This document shows positions 49,703 to 58,638 of a stretch of 64,000 bases of DNA, in pieces. A program made the position numbers and the translations under genes. This stretch comes from Marinomonas sp. MED121 (GTDB lineage: Bacteria; Pseudomonadota; Gammaproteobacteria; Pseudomonadales; Marinomonadaceae): assembly GCF_000153025.1 (NCBI RefSeq), contig NZ_CH672429.1, positions 1,599,070 to 1,663,069 of the forward strand. Direction: 5' to 3'. Positions within the stretch are counted from its first letter, which is position 1. Each line of letters begins with the position of its first letter. Under the pieces are notes generated by a model that was not told the DNA's origin, did no database searches, and saw only the letters and a list, made by a program, of their open reading frames with translations.

Positions 49703-49994
49703 AATACTCCACCTTCTCTAGCTTTTTCCTGCCCGAAAAAAGAATAGCCTGTCTGTTTTTATTCTAGTGCGGGTTGATTGATTGCACTTATTAGTAAAAT
49801 TCAAGTCATATAAATCTAACACAATGAATAAAGTAATATTCTCTTTAAGGTGAATATTTATCTAGTTAGATAAGTTGCGATGGCCATTGCAAATGGTTAC
49901 TCTCTCGCCTAATTAAACTAATAAACGAGTTTATCGCGTTAGGTGCTTTAAGTTTGAATCTAAAAATGAGCTGTCATTATCTGATTTAAACCAA

Positions 49995-50192
49995 AGTTAA
50001 ACGGGAAACAGGTGCACTTCAGGAAGAAGTAAAGCCCGTACTGCCCCCGCAACGGTATATAAGAGCAAGTAGCACTGTTCAATTTCACTAGCTAGATTAA
50101 ATGGCTTCTATTTAATCTAAATTGGGAAGGAATGAACTTATCTTATAAAGTCCGGAGACCGGCCTATACGTACTCAAGGCGGTTATCGCCAC
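49995..50192 (+). promoter_or_regulatory. Cobalamin (B12) riboswitch
   Basis: The region carries the diagnostic conserved blocks in order: GGGAAACAGGTG at about 50003, ACTGCCCCCGCAACGGT at about 50040-50056, GGGAAGGAATGAA near 50124, and the B12 box AGTCCGGAGACCGGCCT at 50149-50165. A small GGCG-GTTAT-CGCC hairpin (50178-50190) follows and then ACCCTTTT, a likely expression platform. It precedes the CbiM-like gene and would repress it and the downstream BtuD/F/C-like genes when adenosylcobalamin is abundant. Confidence 0.96.
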
Positions 50193-50242
50193 CCTTTTAA
50201 CGTCATACGGGTGTGTATGATCATAATAATTGGAGATGCAAA

Positions 50243-50920
50243 GTGCATATCGAACCAGAGATAGTAACAGGAGCCAAGCTTCTGCTTAGCTACGCAACCG
50301 CCACAGTGTCCTTTGGCCTAGTCGCTAAATCAGCTTATCAAAGTATTAAAGAAAGTGGCTTAAGCACACTTATATTCAGAAGCATGCTAGCCATTTTGTC
50401 TGTTTTCGTCTTTTTCCAAGTCTTCCCGCACCATCCAGTCGGTGTTTCAGAAGTTCATTTGATTTTAGGTTCAACCCTATTTCTGATTCTAGGCCCAGCC
50501 GCCGCAGCCATTGGTCTCATTGGTGGTTTATTAGCACAAGGTATCTTCTTTGCCCCATTCGACCTTCCTCAATTTGGTATGAATGTGACCACATTACTTT
50601 TACCTCTCTTTGCTATGTCTGTGATTGCTCGCAAAATTATCAGTGACAATACGGCTTATGTGGATATCAAATACTCCCAAGCATTCAAACTGTCTCTCAC
50701 TTATCAAGGAGGCATTGTCGCTTGGGTCGCTTTTTGGGCATTTTACGGCCAAGGGTTTAGTGCCGAAAGCCTAGCCTCTGTTGGCGCTTTCTCAGGTGCT
50801 TATCTCACGGTTGTTTTACTTGAGCCGCTTGTGGATCTCGCTATTCTAGCCACGGCAAAAACCATTAACGGCTTGCAAGGTACTGGCTTGGTTTATAAGC
50901 GTCTTTATCAAGCAAACTAG
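50243..50920 (+). CDS. CbiM-like cobalt transport permease
   Basis: The 225-residue membrane protein has about six helices and belongs to the CbiM-like substrate-specific component family (PHHPVGVSEVHLILG; GPAAAAIGLIGGLLAQ; FGMNVTTLLLPL). An in-frame ATG occurs at 50213. GGAG at 50232-50235 instead supports GTG at 50243, and this start yields Met-His-Ile at the N terminus, the hallmark of CbiM proteins in which the amino end and His2 bind the metal. No CbiN, CbiQ or CbiO gene follows. The B12 riboswitch directly upstream supports a role in cobalt or corrinoid acquisition. Confidence 0.82.
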   Translation: MHIEPEIVTGAKLLLSYATATVSFGLVAKSAYQSIKESGLSTLIFRSMLAILSVFVFFQVFPHHPVGVSEVHLILGSTLFLILGPAAAAIGLIGGLLAQGIFFAPFDLPQFGMNVTTLLLPLFAMSVIARKIISDNTAYVDIKYSQAFKLSLTYQGGIVAWVAFWAFYGQGFSAESLASVGAFSGAYLTVVLLEPLVDLAILATAKTINGLQGTGLVYKRLYQAN

Positions 50921-51016
50921 TCACTAAGTGTCTTTTAGATACCTGATGAATGACTAGCCACTTGTAGGCATTGCCACTTGCTTTGCCTACACCTTACTCA
51001 CCTTAGTGAAACGATT

Positions 51017-51793
51017 ATGTCCTTTATTCAAGCAGAGCAAATTAGTTTGACCTTAGATAATGGTAAAACCCTTTTATCTAATGTCAGCTTTGACCTTGCC
51101 AAGCAGCAAACCCTAGGCATAGTGGGCCCTAATGGTGCGGGTAAATCCTCACTTATCCATTGCCTTCTTGGGCTTAACTCTAATGCAACCGGGCAAATCA
51201 GTATCCAAGGAAAAGCGCTTACTTCTTTTAAAGAAAAGTCTCGTGCACAATTGATTAGCGCTGTGATGCAAGAAATGCCTAATGATATTTACTTATCAGT
51301 TGAAGAAGTGATTGAGTCAGGTCGAACCCCCTATCGACATTGGCTTTGGGGACACGATGATGAGGCTCAGAAATGGATAAACTACGCCATAGATAAACTA
51401 AAATTGGCTTCGCTTAGACATCAGGTTTTTCACACTCTTTCAGGTGGTGAGAAGAAACGTGTCTTAATCGCTCGCGCCCTTGCTCAAAATACCCAGATTT
51501 TAGTGTTAGATGAGCCCGCCAATCATTTAGATATACAGCATCAAATAGAGCTTATGTATTTACTTAAGTCCTTACCTATCACCTTAATCATTAGCTTGCA
51601 CGACATTCAATTAGCAGCAAGGTTTTGTGACAAGTTACTCGTAATGAGCCAAGGCAAGGTAATACAACAAGGTCCAGCTAAAGACATACTCACCCAGTCA
51701 TTGTTTGAACAGGTTTTTAAAGTAAAAGCCACAACCTATACCAATCAACATGACTGTTTAAGCATTCACACAGAGCCATTAACAAGTTATTAG
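51017..51793 (+). CDS. B12/iron-type ABC transporter ATP-binding protein (BtuD-like)
   Basis: This ATPase of the FecE/BtuD family (258 residues) has Walker A GPNGAGKSS, signature LSGGEKKR, Walker B ILVLDEPANHLD and an H-loop in LIISLHDIQLA. A frame open to 50978 is available, but the ATG at 51017 (MSFIQAEQISL) starts at the normal position for the family. It lies downstream of the riboswitch-controlled CbiM-like gene and is followed by the binding-protein and permease genes, so it likely powers corrinoid import. Confidence 0.87.
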   Translation: MSFIQAEQISLTLDNGKTLLSNVSFDLAKQQTLGIVGPNGAGKSSLIHCLLGLNSNATGQISIQGKALTSFKEKSRAQLISAVMQEMPNDIYLSVEEVIESGRTPYRHWLWGHDDEAQKWINYAIDKLKLASLRHQVFHTLSGGEKKRVLIARALAQNTQILVLDEPANHLDIQHQIELMYLLKSLPITLIISLHDIQLAARFCDKLLVMSQGKVIQQGPAKDILTQSLFEQVFKVKATTYTNQHDCLSIHTEPLTSY

Positions 51794-51824
51794 CCACTGG
51801 CTAAGATCATAATTTGAGAAAAAC

Positions 51825-52808
51825 ATGACGTCTTTAAAACAAATTAAACACTCTTTTCTAACACTCGGAGCACTAACATTCGGCGCACTAGGTCTTGGAG
51901 CAAGTTTTCACGTAAACGCAAGTAACTTTCCTGTCACAGTCACCAGCTGTGATAGAAGCATTACCTTTGAACAAGCACCGACAAGAGCCGTTATTCATGA
52001 TCAAAACATGTCACAAATGGCCTTTGCACTCGACCTTCAAGATCAAATCGTGGGCCTAACAGGCATTACGGGGTGGTATAAAACCTCTCCTAGCTTTGAT
52101 AAAGACCGCCAAGGTATTCCAGAACTTGCCAGCAAGAATCCAAGTCTAGAAAATATCTTATCGGCTAACCCCGATCTTTTTTTTGCCGGTTGGAATTATG
52201 GCATGCGTATTGGCGAGGATGTGACACCACAAGGGCTTGAGCGCTTTAATATCAAAACCTTAGAGTTAAGTGAGTCTTGCGTTCATTTAGACAAACAAGG
52301 TGAAGATGCAAAAATGGCACTGTTATACGATGACATGATTCGTTTAGGTGCTGTTTTTGGTGTACAAGAAAAAGCAGAAAAACTGATTAACACTTGGCAA
52401 GATGAGATCCAAGGCATTCAAGCATCAGTCAAGGGTAAGTCACCTGTAAAAGTCTTCTTGTATGATTCAGGGGAAGATAAAGTTTTTACCTCAGGTCGAT
52501 TCGGCATGCCAACGGCTTTAATCCGTGCAGCAGGTGGCATCAATGTAATGGATCATCTAGATACCAGTTGGGGCAAGGTGAGTATTGAAGCCATTATGGA
52601 CACTAATCCTGACTTTTTAATTTTGGTTGATTATGACAAAGGAGGTTGGAAGCAGTCTTGGAACTTCTTACAAAACCATCCATTACTGTCTCAACTAAGT
52701 GCGGTTAAAAATGAGCGCTTTATACCGCTTGAATATGGGGAAATCACACCTGGGCCATTAAACATTGGTGCCATTAAAAAGCTTTCTCAACACATGTTCA
52801 AAGAGTAA
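51825..52808 (+). CDS. Corrinoid/siderophore periplasmic binding protein (BtuF-like)
   Basis: The 327-residue periplasmic binding protein has a signal peptide (LGALTFGALGLGASFHVNA, cleavage near residue 32). The class III binding fold follows, with RAVIHDQNMSQMAFALDLQDQIVGLTG, NPSLENILSANPDLFFAGWNYG and an extended C-terminal lobe. It sits between the BtuD-like and BtuC-like genes and behind a B12 riboswitch, which favours corrinoid over siderophore as ligand. Ligand identity is inferred from that context alone. Confidence 0.85.
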   Translation: MTSLKQIKHSFLTLGALTFGALGLGASFHVNASNFPVTVTSCDRSITFEQAPTRAVIHDQNMSQMAFALDLQDQIVGLTGITGWYKTSPSFDKDRQGIPELASKNPSLENILSANPDLFFAGWNYGMRIGEDVTPQGLERFNIKTLELSESCVHLDKQGEDAKMALLYDDMIRLGAVFGVQEKAEKLINTWQDEIQGIQASVKGKSPVKVFLYDSGEDKVFTSGRFGMPTALIRAAGGINVMDHLDTSWGKVSIEAIMDTNPDFLILVDYDKGGWKQSWNFLQNHPLLSQLSAVKNERFIPLEYGEITPGPLNIGAIKKLSQHMFKE

Positions 52809-52814
52809 GTTGAT

Positions 52815-53885
52815 TTGAGCTTAATACAGCCCCAAGAACCTCACCTGCAAGCTATAAAAAGTAAGCAATTACTTACTTTAATACTCCTAGGGGTGTTATT
52901 ACTTGGGCTTTTTTTCAATATCAGCGAAGGGGTGTCTAATATCACCTTCACTGATATTGTGAATATTTTTAAAATCAAACTGTATCACTTACTTCAGATT
53001 CCAATAGACCCTGAACTTGCCTCTGCTGTCAGCCCAATACATACCAGTATTATTTGGCAACTAAGACTACCTAGAAGCATACTAGCCATACTGGCTGGCG
53101 GTGGTTTAGCGGTCGCGGGTGCCGTATTGCAGGCTGTTACTCGCAACCCCTTAGCAGACCCATTTTTGCTAGGGGCTTCTTCTGGGGCATCGTTAGGGGC
53201 TGTTGCTGTCATTGCTCACATAGGTTTATTTGCAGGGCTTTATTCTCTCACCATAGCAAGCTTCTTAGGCAGTTTATTATCTCTTATCTTCCTCTTTGCT
53301 CTGCTAAGTAAAAAGACCAATCAGTCCCCAGATAAAATCATTCTAGCCGGTGTCGCCATTTCATTTTTACTCATGGCTGCCACTAATTTTCTAATCTATT
53401 TAGGCGATCAAAGTACGGCTAACTCTATTCTATTCTGGATGTTAGGCGGCCTTGGCCGTGCCCAATGGAGCAACCTTTTCTTACCTGCTATAACAGTGTT
53501 ATGCACCTGCCTCTGGCTAATTTGGCAGGCCCCTGTTCTTAACACCTTAATGATGGGCAGCCAAAGCGCCCATACGCTAGGGATTCCAGTAAAGCGTTAC
53601 CAAATCATTTTCTTGTTATGCACAGGCTTACTTACTAGTGTCATCGTCTCTTTAACCGGATCAATTGGCTTTATCGGGCTCGTTATACCGCATATTTTAC
53701 GCCACTGGATTGGCGGCAATAACCGTGTATTGATTCCATTAAGCTTTTTAGCTGGAGCAACCTTCTTACTCTACATGGATTTATTAGCCAGAAACCTCAC
53801 CGCCCCACAAGAGTTGCCCATCGGCATTCTTTCTGGCGGCATAGGCGGCGCCTATTTTTGCTATCTCATCTTAAAAAAGAATTAA
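52815..53885 (+). CDS. B12/iron-type ABC transporter permease (BtuC-like)
   Basis: The 356-residue FecCD-family permease has about ten membrane helices. Motifs include RLPRSILAILAGGGLAVAGAVLQAVTRNPLADP and GFIGLVIPHILRHWIGG, the ATPase-coupling loop. The start appears to be TTG at 52815, since the frame opens there six bases after the binding-protein stop. It completes a BtuD-BtuF-BtuC-like importer downstream of the riboswitch. No outer-membrane BtuB receptor is encoded here. Confidence 0.87.
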   Translation: MSLIQPQEPHLQAIKSKQLLTLILLGVLLLGLFFNISEGVSNITFTDIVNIFKIKLYHLLQIPIDPELASAVSPIHTSIIWQLRLPRSILAILAGGGLAVAGAVLQAVTRNPLADPFLLGASSGASLGAVAVIAHIGLFAGLYSLTIASFLGSLLSLIFLFALLSKKTNQSPDKIILAGVAISFLLMAATNFLIYLGDQSTANSILFWMLGGLGRAQWSNLFLPAITVLCTCLWLIWQAPVLNTLMMGSQSAHTLGIPVKRYQIIFLLCTGLLTSVIVSLTGSIGFIGLVIPHILRHWIGGNNRVLIPLSFLAGATFLLYMDLLARNLTAPQELPIGILSGGIGGAYFCYLILKKN

Positions 53886-53995
53886 ATTACTTTCAGGTTA
53901 ATGAGTTAATAACAATTACCTTGACTTACACGCTTTTCTCTAGCAATGTCCTCTAGTCAAAATAATGTCAACTAAATGTATAGGATATACCTTTT

Positions 53996-54574
53996 ATGAA
54001 ATCGCTTTTAACTCTTGCATTAACGGCTGTTATTGCATTAACACTTGCAGGTTGTAAAACCATTTTACCTAACCCAACCTCTTCTGACTCTACTTTAGTG
54101 CTAGCTCCTTATGCTGCAGATAATGCAACAAAATCAAAAGGTGCTTGGGGTTATGCTTACATTCTAAATAATGATGAAGACCTGTTAGTTAAAATTAATG
54201 CTAGAAAGGCTAATGATACTTTTGCAGTAACAAAAGACTTACCAGCTGGTGAATATGTTATTACTGGGGTTAAATCCTATCCTGTAAGCGGCGGCCGCAC
54301 TAAAGCGGTAGGTACAGGAAGCTCTTACCAACTTGATAAAGATCAACAAATTCCTTTTGATACTAAAGCAGGAGAAATCACTATTCTGCCGATTATCATT
54401 GTACTGACAAGAGAAACAGCACCTGATGGACAAAGAAGTTACCAAAGCCACTCTTTTGATATTCTATCGGTAGAAGAATTAGCGGCTCTGAAAGCTGAAG
54501 TTCAAACTTTAGAAGGGTTTGGAAGCTGGAAAGTTAAAGAAGGCCATAAGGTTTATGCAAATTTAGCTATTTAA
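53996..54574 (+). CDS. Predicted lipoprotein of unknown function
   Basis: The 192-residue protein starts with a lipoprotein signal peptide: MKSLLTLALTAVIALTLAGC, with lipobox LAGC giving Cys20. The mature part is beta-rich (YAADNATKSKGAWGYAYIL; LPAGEYVITGVKSYPVSGG) and resembles small immunoglobulin-like or carboxypeptidase-regulatory-like folds, though no family is certain. Lys follows the Cys at +2, so outer-membrane localisation is more likely than inner-membrane retention. It stands alone between the B12 transport genes and the amino-acid transporter. Confidence 0.75.
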   Translation: MKSLLTLALTAVIALTLAGCKTILPNPTSSDSTLVLAPYAADNATKSKGAWGYAYILNNDEDLLVKINARKANDTFAVTKDLPAGEYVITGVKSYPVSGGRTKAVGTGSSYQLDKDQQIPFDTKAGEITILPIIIVLTRETAPDGQRSYQSHSFDILSVEELAALKAEVQTLEGFGSWKVKEGHKVYANLAI

Positions 54575-54583
54575 CCTATTTCT

Positions 54584-54607
54584 GGAGCATGTTCCTAAGC
54601 ATGCTCC
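54584..54607 (+). terminator. Terminator after lipoprotein gene
   Basis: GGAGCATG and CATGCTCC form a perfect 8-bp stem with an 8-base loop and a TTCTT tail, 10 bases beyond the stop. The T-run is weak. Confidence 0.65.
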
Positions 54608-54740
54608 TTCTTACATTTTCTAACTAATCTCTCTCACAAACGTCTGCAACATTTTTATCAGTAAAAAGTGCAGAATCTTGCGTTTCAGCGTATTATTCCT
54701 CACCGAAATTGAACCCTCTTACAATGTCGATAGGAAGATT

Positions 54741-55535
54741 ATGATCACTATGCCATTTAAACGTCTTTTAGCACTTACTCTCGCCTGTGTACCGACTGTC
54801 TTGATGGCAAATGATTTGCCTGATTTGAATGGTCAAACCATAGTGGCTGTCACTGAAAATGCCTACACGCCGCTTAACTTTGCTGACCCAGAAACAGGTA
54901 AGGGCATAGGCTGGGAATATGATGCTTTTAATGAAATTGCGCAGCGCTTAAATGCAAAAGTAGATTGGCAGCTAAGTAGCTGGGACACCATGATACAAGC
55001 CGTTAAACAAGGTCAGTTTGATGTGGGAATGGATGGCATCACTATCAATGAAGAACGTGAGCAGCAAATAGACTTTACTGATGCTTACCTAGTCTCCCAA
55101 CAATACATGTTAGTGCGTGCTGATGAAGACAGATTCAATAATGCAGAAGAGTTTGCTAAAAATGATGATTTCTTATTTGGCGCGCAACCAGGCACAACGA
55201 ACTTCTATGTTGCGGTATACAATGTATTAGATGGCAACGAAGCTAACCCTCGCATTGTCCTTTTTGATAATTTTGGCCCTTCTGTACAAGCCCTAAAAAC
55301 AGGTGATGTTGATTCTGTTTTAATGGATTCCACGTCAGCACAAGGTTATATGGGCGCTAACCCAGGCACGTTTAAAGTGATTGGCGGCCCACTAGGGACG
55401 GAAGAGTTTGGTTTTATTCTAACACCTGGCTCTGAGTTAAAAGGCCCTATCAATGCCGCCCTTGCTAGCATGAAAGCCGATGGCACATTAGACGCTTTAA
55501 ATAAAAAATGGTTTTTTGATTACAAGAATAAGTAA
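54741..55535 (+). CDS. Amino-acid ABC transporter substrate-binding protein
   Basis: This family 3 solute-binding protein (264 residues from this start) has a signal peptide ([20 protein letters not shown]) and the characteristic [15 protein letters not shown] and [25 protein letters not shown] motifs. The frame is open back to 54678, but AGGAAG at 54732-54737 supports the ATG at 54741. The substrate is a polar or charged amino acid by family, not determinable further. The permease gene follows after 105 bases, with a hairpin between. No ATPase gene is nearby. Confidence 0.9.
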   Translation: MITMPFKRLLALTLACVPTVLMANDLPDLNGQTIVAVTENAYTPLNFADPETGKGIGWEYDAFNEIAQRLNAKVDWQLSSWDTMIQAVKQGQFDVGMDGITINEEREQQIDFTDAYLVSQQYMLVRADEDRFNNAEEFAKNDDFLFGAQPGTTNFYVAVYNVLDGNEANPRIVLFDNFGPSVQALKTGDVDSVLMDSTSAQGYMGANPGTFKVIGGPLGTEEFGFILTPGSELKGPINAALASMKADGTLDALNKKWFFDYKNK

Positions 55536-55552
55536 TTAAAAAAACCTCACTG

Positions 55553-55590
55553 ACGCCCCATTATCTAAATACATTTAGAAATTGGGGCGT
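55553..55590 (+). other. Intergenic hairpin between binding-protein and permease genes
   Basis: ACGCCCCA (55553-55560) pairs with TGGGGCGT (55583-55590), and inside it TCTAAAT pairs with ATTTAGA, giving a nested two-tier stem. It has only a short AT-rich tail, so it may act as a 3' stabiliser or partial terminator that makes more binding protein than permease, as in many ABC operons. Confidence 0.7.
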
Positions 55591-55640
55591 TACTTATTTA
55601 GGTTTAAGGCCTCTTCATTTAGCCAATAAAATCTCTCTAT

Positions 55641-56453
55641 ATGACCTCTAAATACTCATTCAGCCGTCTACCTTGGTGGTTACTTGCAATCATTGTCAGT
55701 GGCATCTTACTGACTTGGAATATTGCAGCCGATACGGGTTACCAAAAAATCTTTAACACCCTAAGCCAAGGTATCGCTACAACCGTCACTGTCACCCTAA
55801 TCGCTTTTCTAATCGCCTGTATTATCGGGTTGATTATGGCCTTAGCAGGATTCTCACGTTATCGATTGATCAGAGAAGTGGCGCGTTTTTATGTAGAAGT
55901 GATTCGTGGTGTACCTGTTCTCGTACTGCTTTTTTATATCGCCTTTGTCGGTGCCCCAGAACTAGTCGACTTTTATAATTGGCTAATGCAAAAGCCGATT
56001 GAATGGCAATGGGTCGATAAAGCCAGAACACGTGACTTTAATATGGTTTGGCGCGCAATTTTAGCCTTATGTATCAGCTATAGCGCCTTTATTGCTGAAG
56101 TCTTTCGTGCAGGTATCCAAGAAGTCGATAAAGGCCAAATTGAAGCGGCAAAGGCCCTAGGGTTAAGTGGCTGGCAACGTTTTCGTTTTATTATCTTCCC
56201 TCAAGCATTTCGCAAAATCCTGCCACCTTTAGGTAATGACTTTGTCGCTATGATCAAGGACTCAGCCCTCGTTTCTGCATTGGGGGTACAAGACATTACT
56301 CAACTAGGCAAAGTTTATAGTTCATCCAGCTTTCAGTTCTTTGAAACCTATAACGTGGTGGCCTTTGTTTATCTTTGTCTTACCATCACACTCTCACTAT
56401 TAATAAGAGGGTTTGAGCAATATCTAAACCGCAAGCAGAAACACGAACTTTGA
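55641..56453 (+). CDS. Amino-acid ABC transporter permease
   Basis: This polar amino-acid permease (270 residues, HisM/GlnP family) has about six membrane helices. The EAA coupling loop reads EAAKALGLSGWQRFRFIIFPQAFRKILPPLGND. The longer loop near residues 105-130 (WLMQKPIEWQWVDKARTRDFNMVW) is typical of the glutamate/aspartate-type GltJ/K subgroup or of single-permease systems. No second permease or ATPase gene follows, so the ATPase must be encoded elsewhere or shared. Confidence 0.9.
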   Translation: MTSKYSFSRLPWWLLAIIVSGILLTWNIAADTGYQKIFNTLSQGIATTVTVTLIAFLIACIIGLIMALAGFSRYRLIREVARFYVEVIRGVPVLVLLFYIAFVGAPELVDFYNWLMQKPIEWQWVDKARTRDFNMVWRAILALCISYSAFIAEVFRAGIQEVDKGQIEAAKALGLSGWQRFRFIIFPQAFRKILPPLGNDFVAMIKDSALVSALGVQDITQLGKVYSSSSFQFFETYNVVAFVYLCLTITLSLLIRGFEQYLNRKQKHEL

Positions 56454-56556
56454 CACCCTCAAGTCCTATTTTGAGAACCAAAGATAAAATAGGACAATAG
56501 AACAGATACCCGTATAATTAACACTCACTTTTAATCACTATTTAGTAGACAACCTC

Positions 56557-57042
56557 ATGACAAATAACGACGTAATTCGCCGTATCCGCTACATCCTTGA
56601 CCTTAACGATAACAGCATGATGAAAATTTTTGCACTTGCTGAACATACGGTAGATCGTGCTGAAGTGAGTAGCCTGCTAAAGCATTATGCGGATAAAGAC
56701 TTTAAAGCCTGTAATGACAAGTTATTAGCTTATTTTCTGAACGGTTTGATCGTATTTAAACGAGGTCAAAGAGATGGTCCTAAACCACCCGTTGAAAGCA
56801 AATTGAATAACAACATGGTATTTACCAAGCTAAAAATTGCTTTTAGCCTGACGTCTGATGATGTGATGGAATTGATGGCATTAGCCAATTTTAAATTGAG
56901 TAAACATGAGTTGAGCGCTTTTTTTAGAAAGCCAACTCACCAACATTTCCGCCCTTGTAAAGATCAGATCTTAAGACAATTTGTGAAAGGCTTGCAGATA
57001 AAACATCGCGGCCCTATTACTGATAATGAGTATGACGACTAG
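56557..57042 (+). CDS. yehS: DUF1456 family protein (YehS-like)
   Basis: The 161-residue soluble protein is made of two repeats of a DUF1456 module (about 1-75 and 85-155). Each starts with a helical NNDVIRRIRYILDLND- or NNMVFTKLKIAFSLTS-type segment and contains a CNDKLLAYFLNGLI- or CKDQILRQFVKGLQ-type helix. YehS of E. coli is the reference member; its function is not known. It is convergent with nfeD. Confidence 0.9.
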   Translation: MTNNDVIRRIRYILDLNDNSMMKIFALAEHTVDRAEVSSLLKHYADKDFKACNDKLLAYFLNGLIVFKRGQRDGPKPPVESKLNNNMVFTKLKIAFSLTSDDVMELMALANFKLSKHELSAFFRKPTHQHFRPCKDQILRQFVKGLQIKHRGPITDNEYDD

Positions 57043-57091
57043 TCAAGAAGCACAAGATAGAACTCTATTTAAAAACTAGACCCTATCTCAT

Positions 57092-57125
57092 AAGCTTCTC
57101 TAACTAAGCATTATTAGAGAAGCTT
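57092..57125. terminator. Bidirectional terminator between yehS and nfeD
   Basis: AAGCTTCTCTAA and TTAGAGAAGCTT form a perfect 12-bp inverted repeat with a 10-base loop between two convergent genes. The T-tract is short, so function is likely but not certain. Confidence 0.7.
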
Positions 57126-57137
57126 AAATGAGCCGTT

Positions 57138-57584
57138 TTATTTCACCTCACTCACCCAAAGTACACCCACCTCAATTTTGTCTACTTTTACTAAGGTGCC
57201 TTTGCTAATCTCATTTTGGCTTTTCAGTTGCCACATGATCCCCGAATATTGATATTGGCTCTCACCCTTAATATCAACATCTTGCTCTAATACAAACTCT
57301 TTATCACTAAACTCTGTCTTACTTTCACTCACTTCCACTTTATCTTGCATCGCCTTAAGCGGTTTCCAAAATAAAATAGAAAGCAAAAAAGTAAAAGCGG
57401 TAGTAGATGAGAACGCCCAGATCCAGCTCGTTTCTATCAACTCAAATACCATTAAGCTACCTGATAAAATCATAGCAACACCGGCAAAGAGCAAGACAAA
57501 GGTTGAGAGCCCTAATACCAAAACCTCAACCGTGATAAGAATAATCCCCAAGATAATAAAACCTTGAGCCAGATAGTCGAGCAT
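57138..57584 (-). CDS. NfeD-family membrane protein
   Basis: The 148-residue protein has two to three N-terminal membrane helices (about 5-75) and a C-terminal soluble OB-fold domain (about 90-148, GESQYQYSGIMWQLKSQNEISKGTLVKVDKIEVGVLWV). This is the short NfeD form that partners SPFH-domain proteins. It is two bases downstream of the SPFH gene. The pair is thought to organise membrane microdomains or assist protein quality control. Confidence 0.9.
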   Translation of the reverse strand: MLDYLAQGFIILGIILITVEVLVLGLSTFVLLFAGVAMILSGSLMVFELIETSWIWAFSSTTAFTFLLSILFWKPLKAMQDKVEVSESKTEFSDKEFVLEQDVDIKGESQYQYSGIMWQLKSQNEISKGTLVKVDKIEVGVLWVSEVK

Positions 57585-57586
57585 AC

Positions 57587-58534
57587 CTAATCCTTTTTGT
57601 TTAAGGTATTAATGATAGTCATGGCCGATGCCACCATACTCGTCGCATCTGTGCTTGATTCAGGTAATAGCACCACAGAGGACTCTTTGGCAATCGCCTG
57701 TTTAGCTTCAATCGCTTTAGTCGCAAGGTCGAGCTGAATCGCTTTTTGACCCGGTGTTGTATTGGCAGATTCACCCACAAGCTGCAAGGCTTCAGCTTGT
57801 GCTTGAGCAACCGCGAGAATCGCCTTCGCCTCACCTTCTGCTTTTAATACTTGTTGAGCTTTGTCCGCTTCAGCAGCCAAAACTTGCGCTTGTTTTTGGC
57901 CTTCGGCGACATTAATAGCAGCTTGTCGATCACCTTCAGATTCAAGGATTTGAGCTCGTTTCACACGCTCTGCTTTCATCTGAGCTTCCATGGATTCCAT
58001 TATAGAGTTGGGTGGCACAATATCTTTAATTTCATAACGTAGTACCTGAATACCCCAAGGCTCGGCGGCTTGGTTAATCGCAGTCACTATATTGGTATTG
58101 AGTTGATTTCGCTCTTCAAAGGTACGGTCCAATTCCATCTGCCCTAATTCAGAACGCATGGTAGTTTGCGCCAATTGGGTCACCGCAAAAACGTAATTAT
58201 CCACCCCATAGGTGGCTTTATAAGGGTCTAATACTCGAAAATAGAGCACCCCATCAACGGCTAAAGATATATTGTCCTTAGTAATGACAGATTGGCTAGG
58301 CACATCTTGCGCTTGCTCTTTCAAACTACGATCTGCAGCAACCGCATCAATGAAGGGAATAATAAAGTTTAATCCCGCTTCTTTGGTTGATTGATATTTA
58401 CCAAAACGCTCAATCACCCAAGCACGGTTTTGTGGTACAAACTTGATACCACTTTTTAAAACAACCAAAACAAAGATAAATAAACAAACACTGATAATTG
58501 TCGACAAGGACAAATACATCTCTAATTCTTGCAC
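57587..58534 (-). CDS. SPFH-domain membrane protein (QmcA/paraslipin-like)
   Basis: The 315-residue membrane-anchored protein has one N-terminal helix (about 8-25), the SPFH/band 7 domain (about 27-200; VPQNRAWVIERFGKYQSTKEAGLNFIIPF) and a long Ala/Glu/Gln-rich coiled-coil with AEGQKQAQVLAAEADKAQQ-type repeats. An AAGGAG ribosome-binding site lies six bases before the GTG at 58534. QmcA of E. coli is a close relative. It is coupled to nfeD. Confidence 0.92.
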   Translation of the reverse strand: MQELEMYLSLSTIISVCLFIFVLVVLKSGIKFVPQNRAWVIERFGKYQSTKEAGLNFIIPFIDAVAADRSLKEQAQDVPSQSVITKDNISLAVDGVLYFRVLDPYKATYGVDNYVFAVTQLAQTTMRSELGQMELDRTFEERNQLNTNIVTAINQAAEPWGIQVLRYEIKDIVPPNSIMESMEAQMKAERVKRAQILESEGDRQAAINVAEGQKQAQVLAAEADKAQQVLKAEGEAKAILAVAQAQAEALQLVGESANTTPGQKAIQLDLATKAIEAKQAIAKESSVVLLPESSTDATSMVASAMTIINTLNKKD

Positions 58535-58638
58535 CTTAGGCTCCTTAACTATCCATAGCTAGATATGAAGCCAAGACAATACACCTTCTTCCTCTAAATA
58601 TCTAACCAGATACGCTAAGAAACCTAACTCAGTTTTTC

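Noticed and set aside
49703..49994. Possible leucine attenuator upstream of leuA.
   Set aside because: No short Leu-rich reading frame or terminator/antiterminator pair is visible on the minus strand.
54678..54740. Longer start for the amino-acid binding protein.
   Set aside because: The extra 21 residues precede a complete signal peptide and lack a ribosome-binding site; AGGAAG before 54741 is better.
55610..55645. A CAATAAAATC stretch in front of the amino-acid permease as a possible Crc/Hfq target site.
   Set aside because: It is only a partial AANAANAA match in an AT-rich region and could occur by chance.
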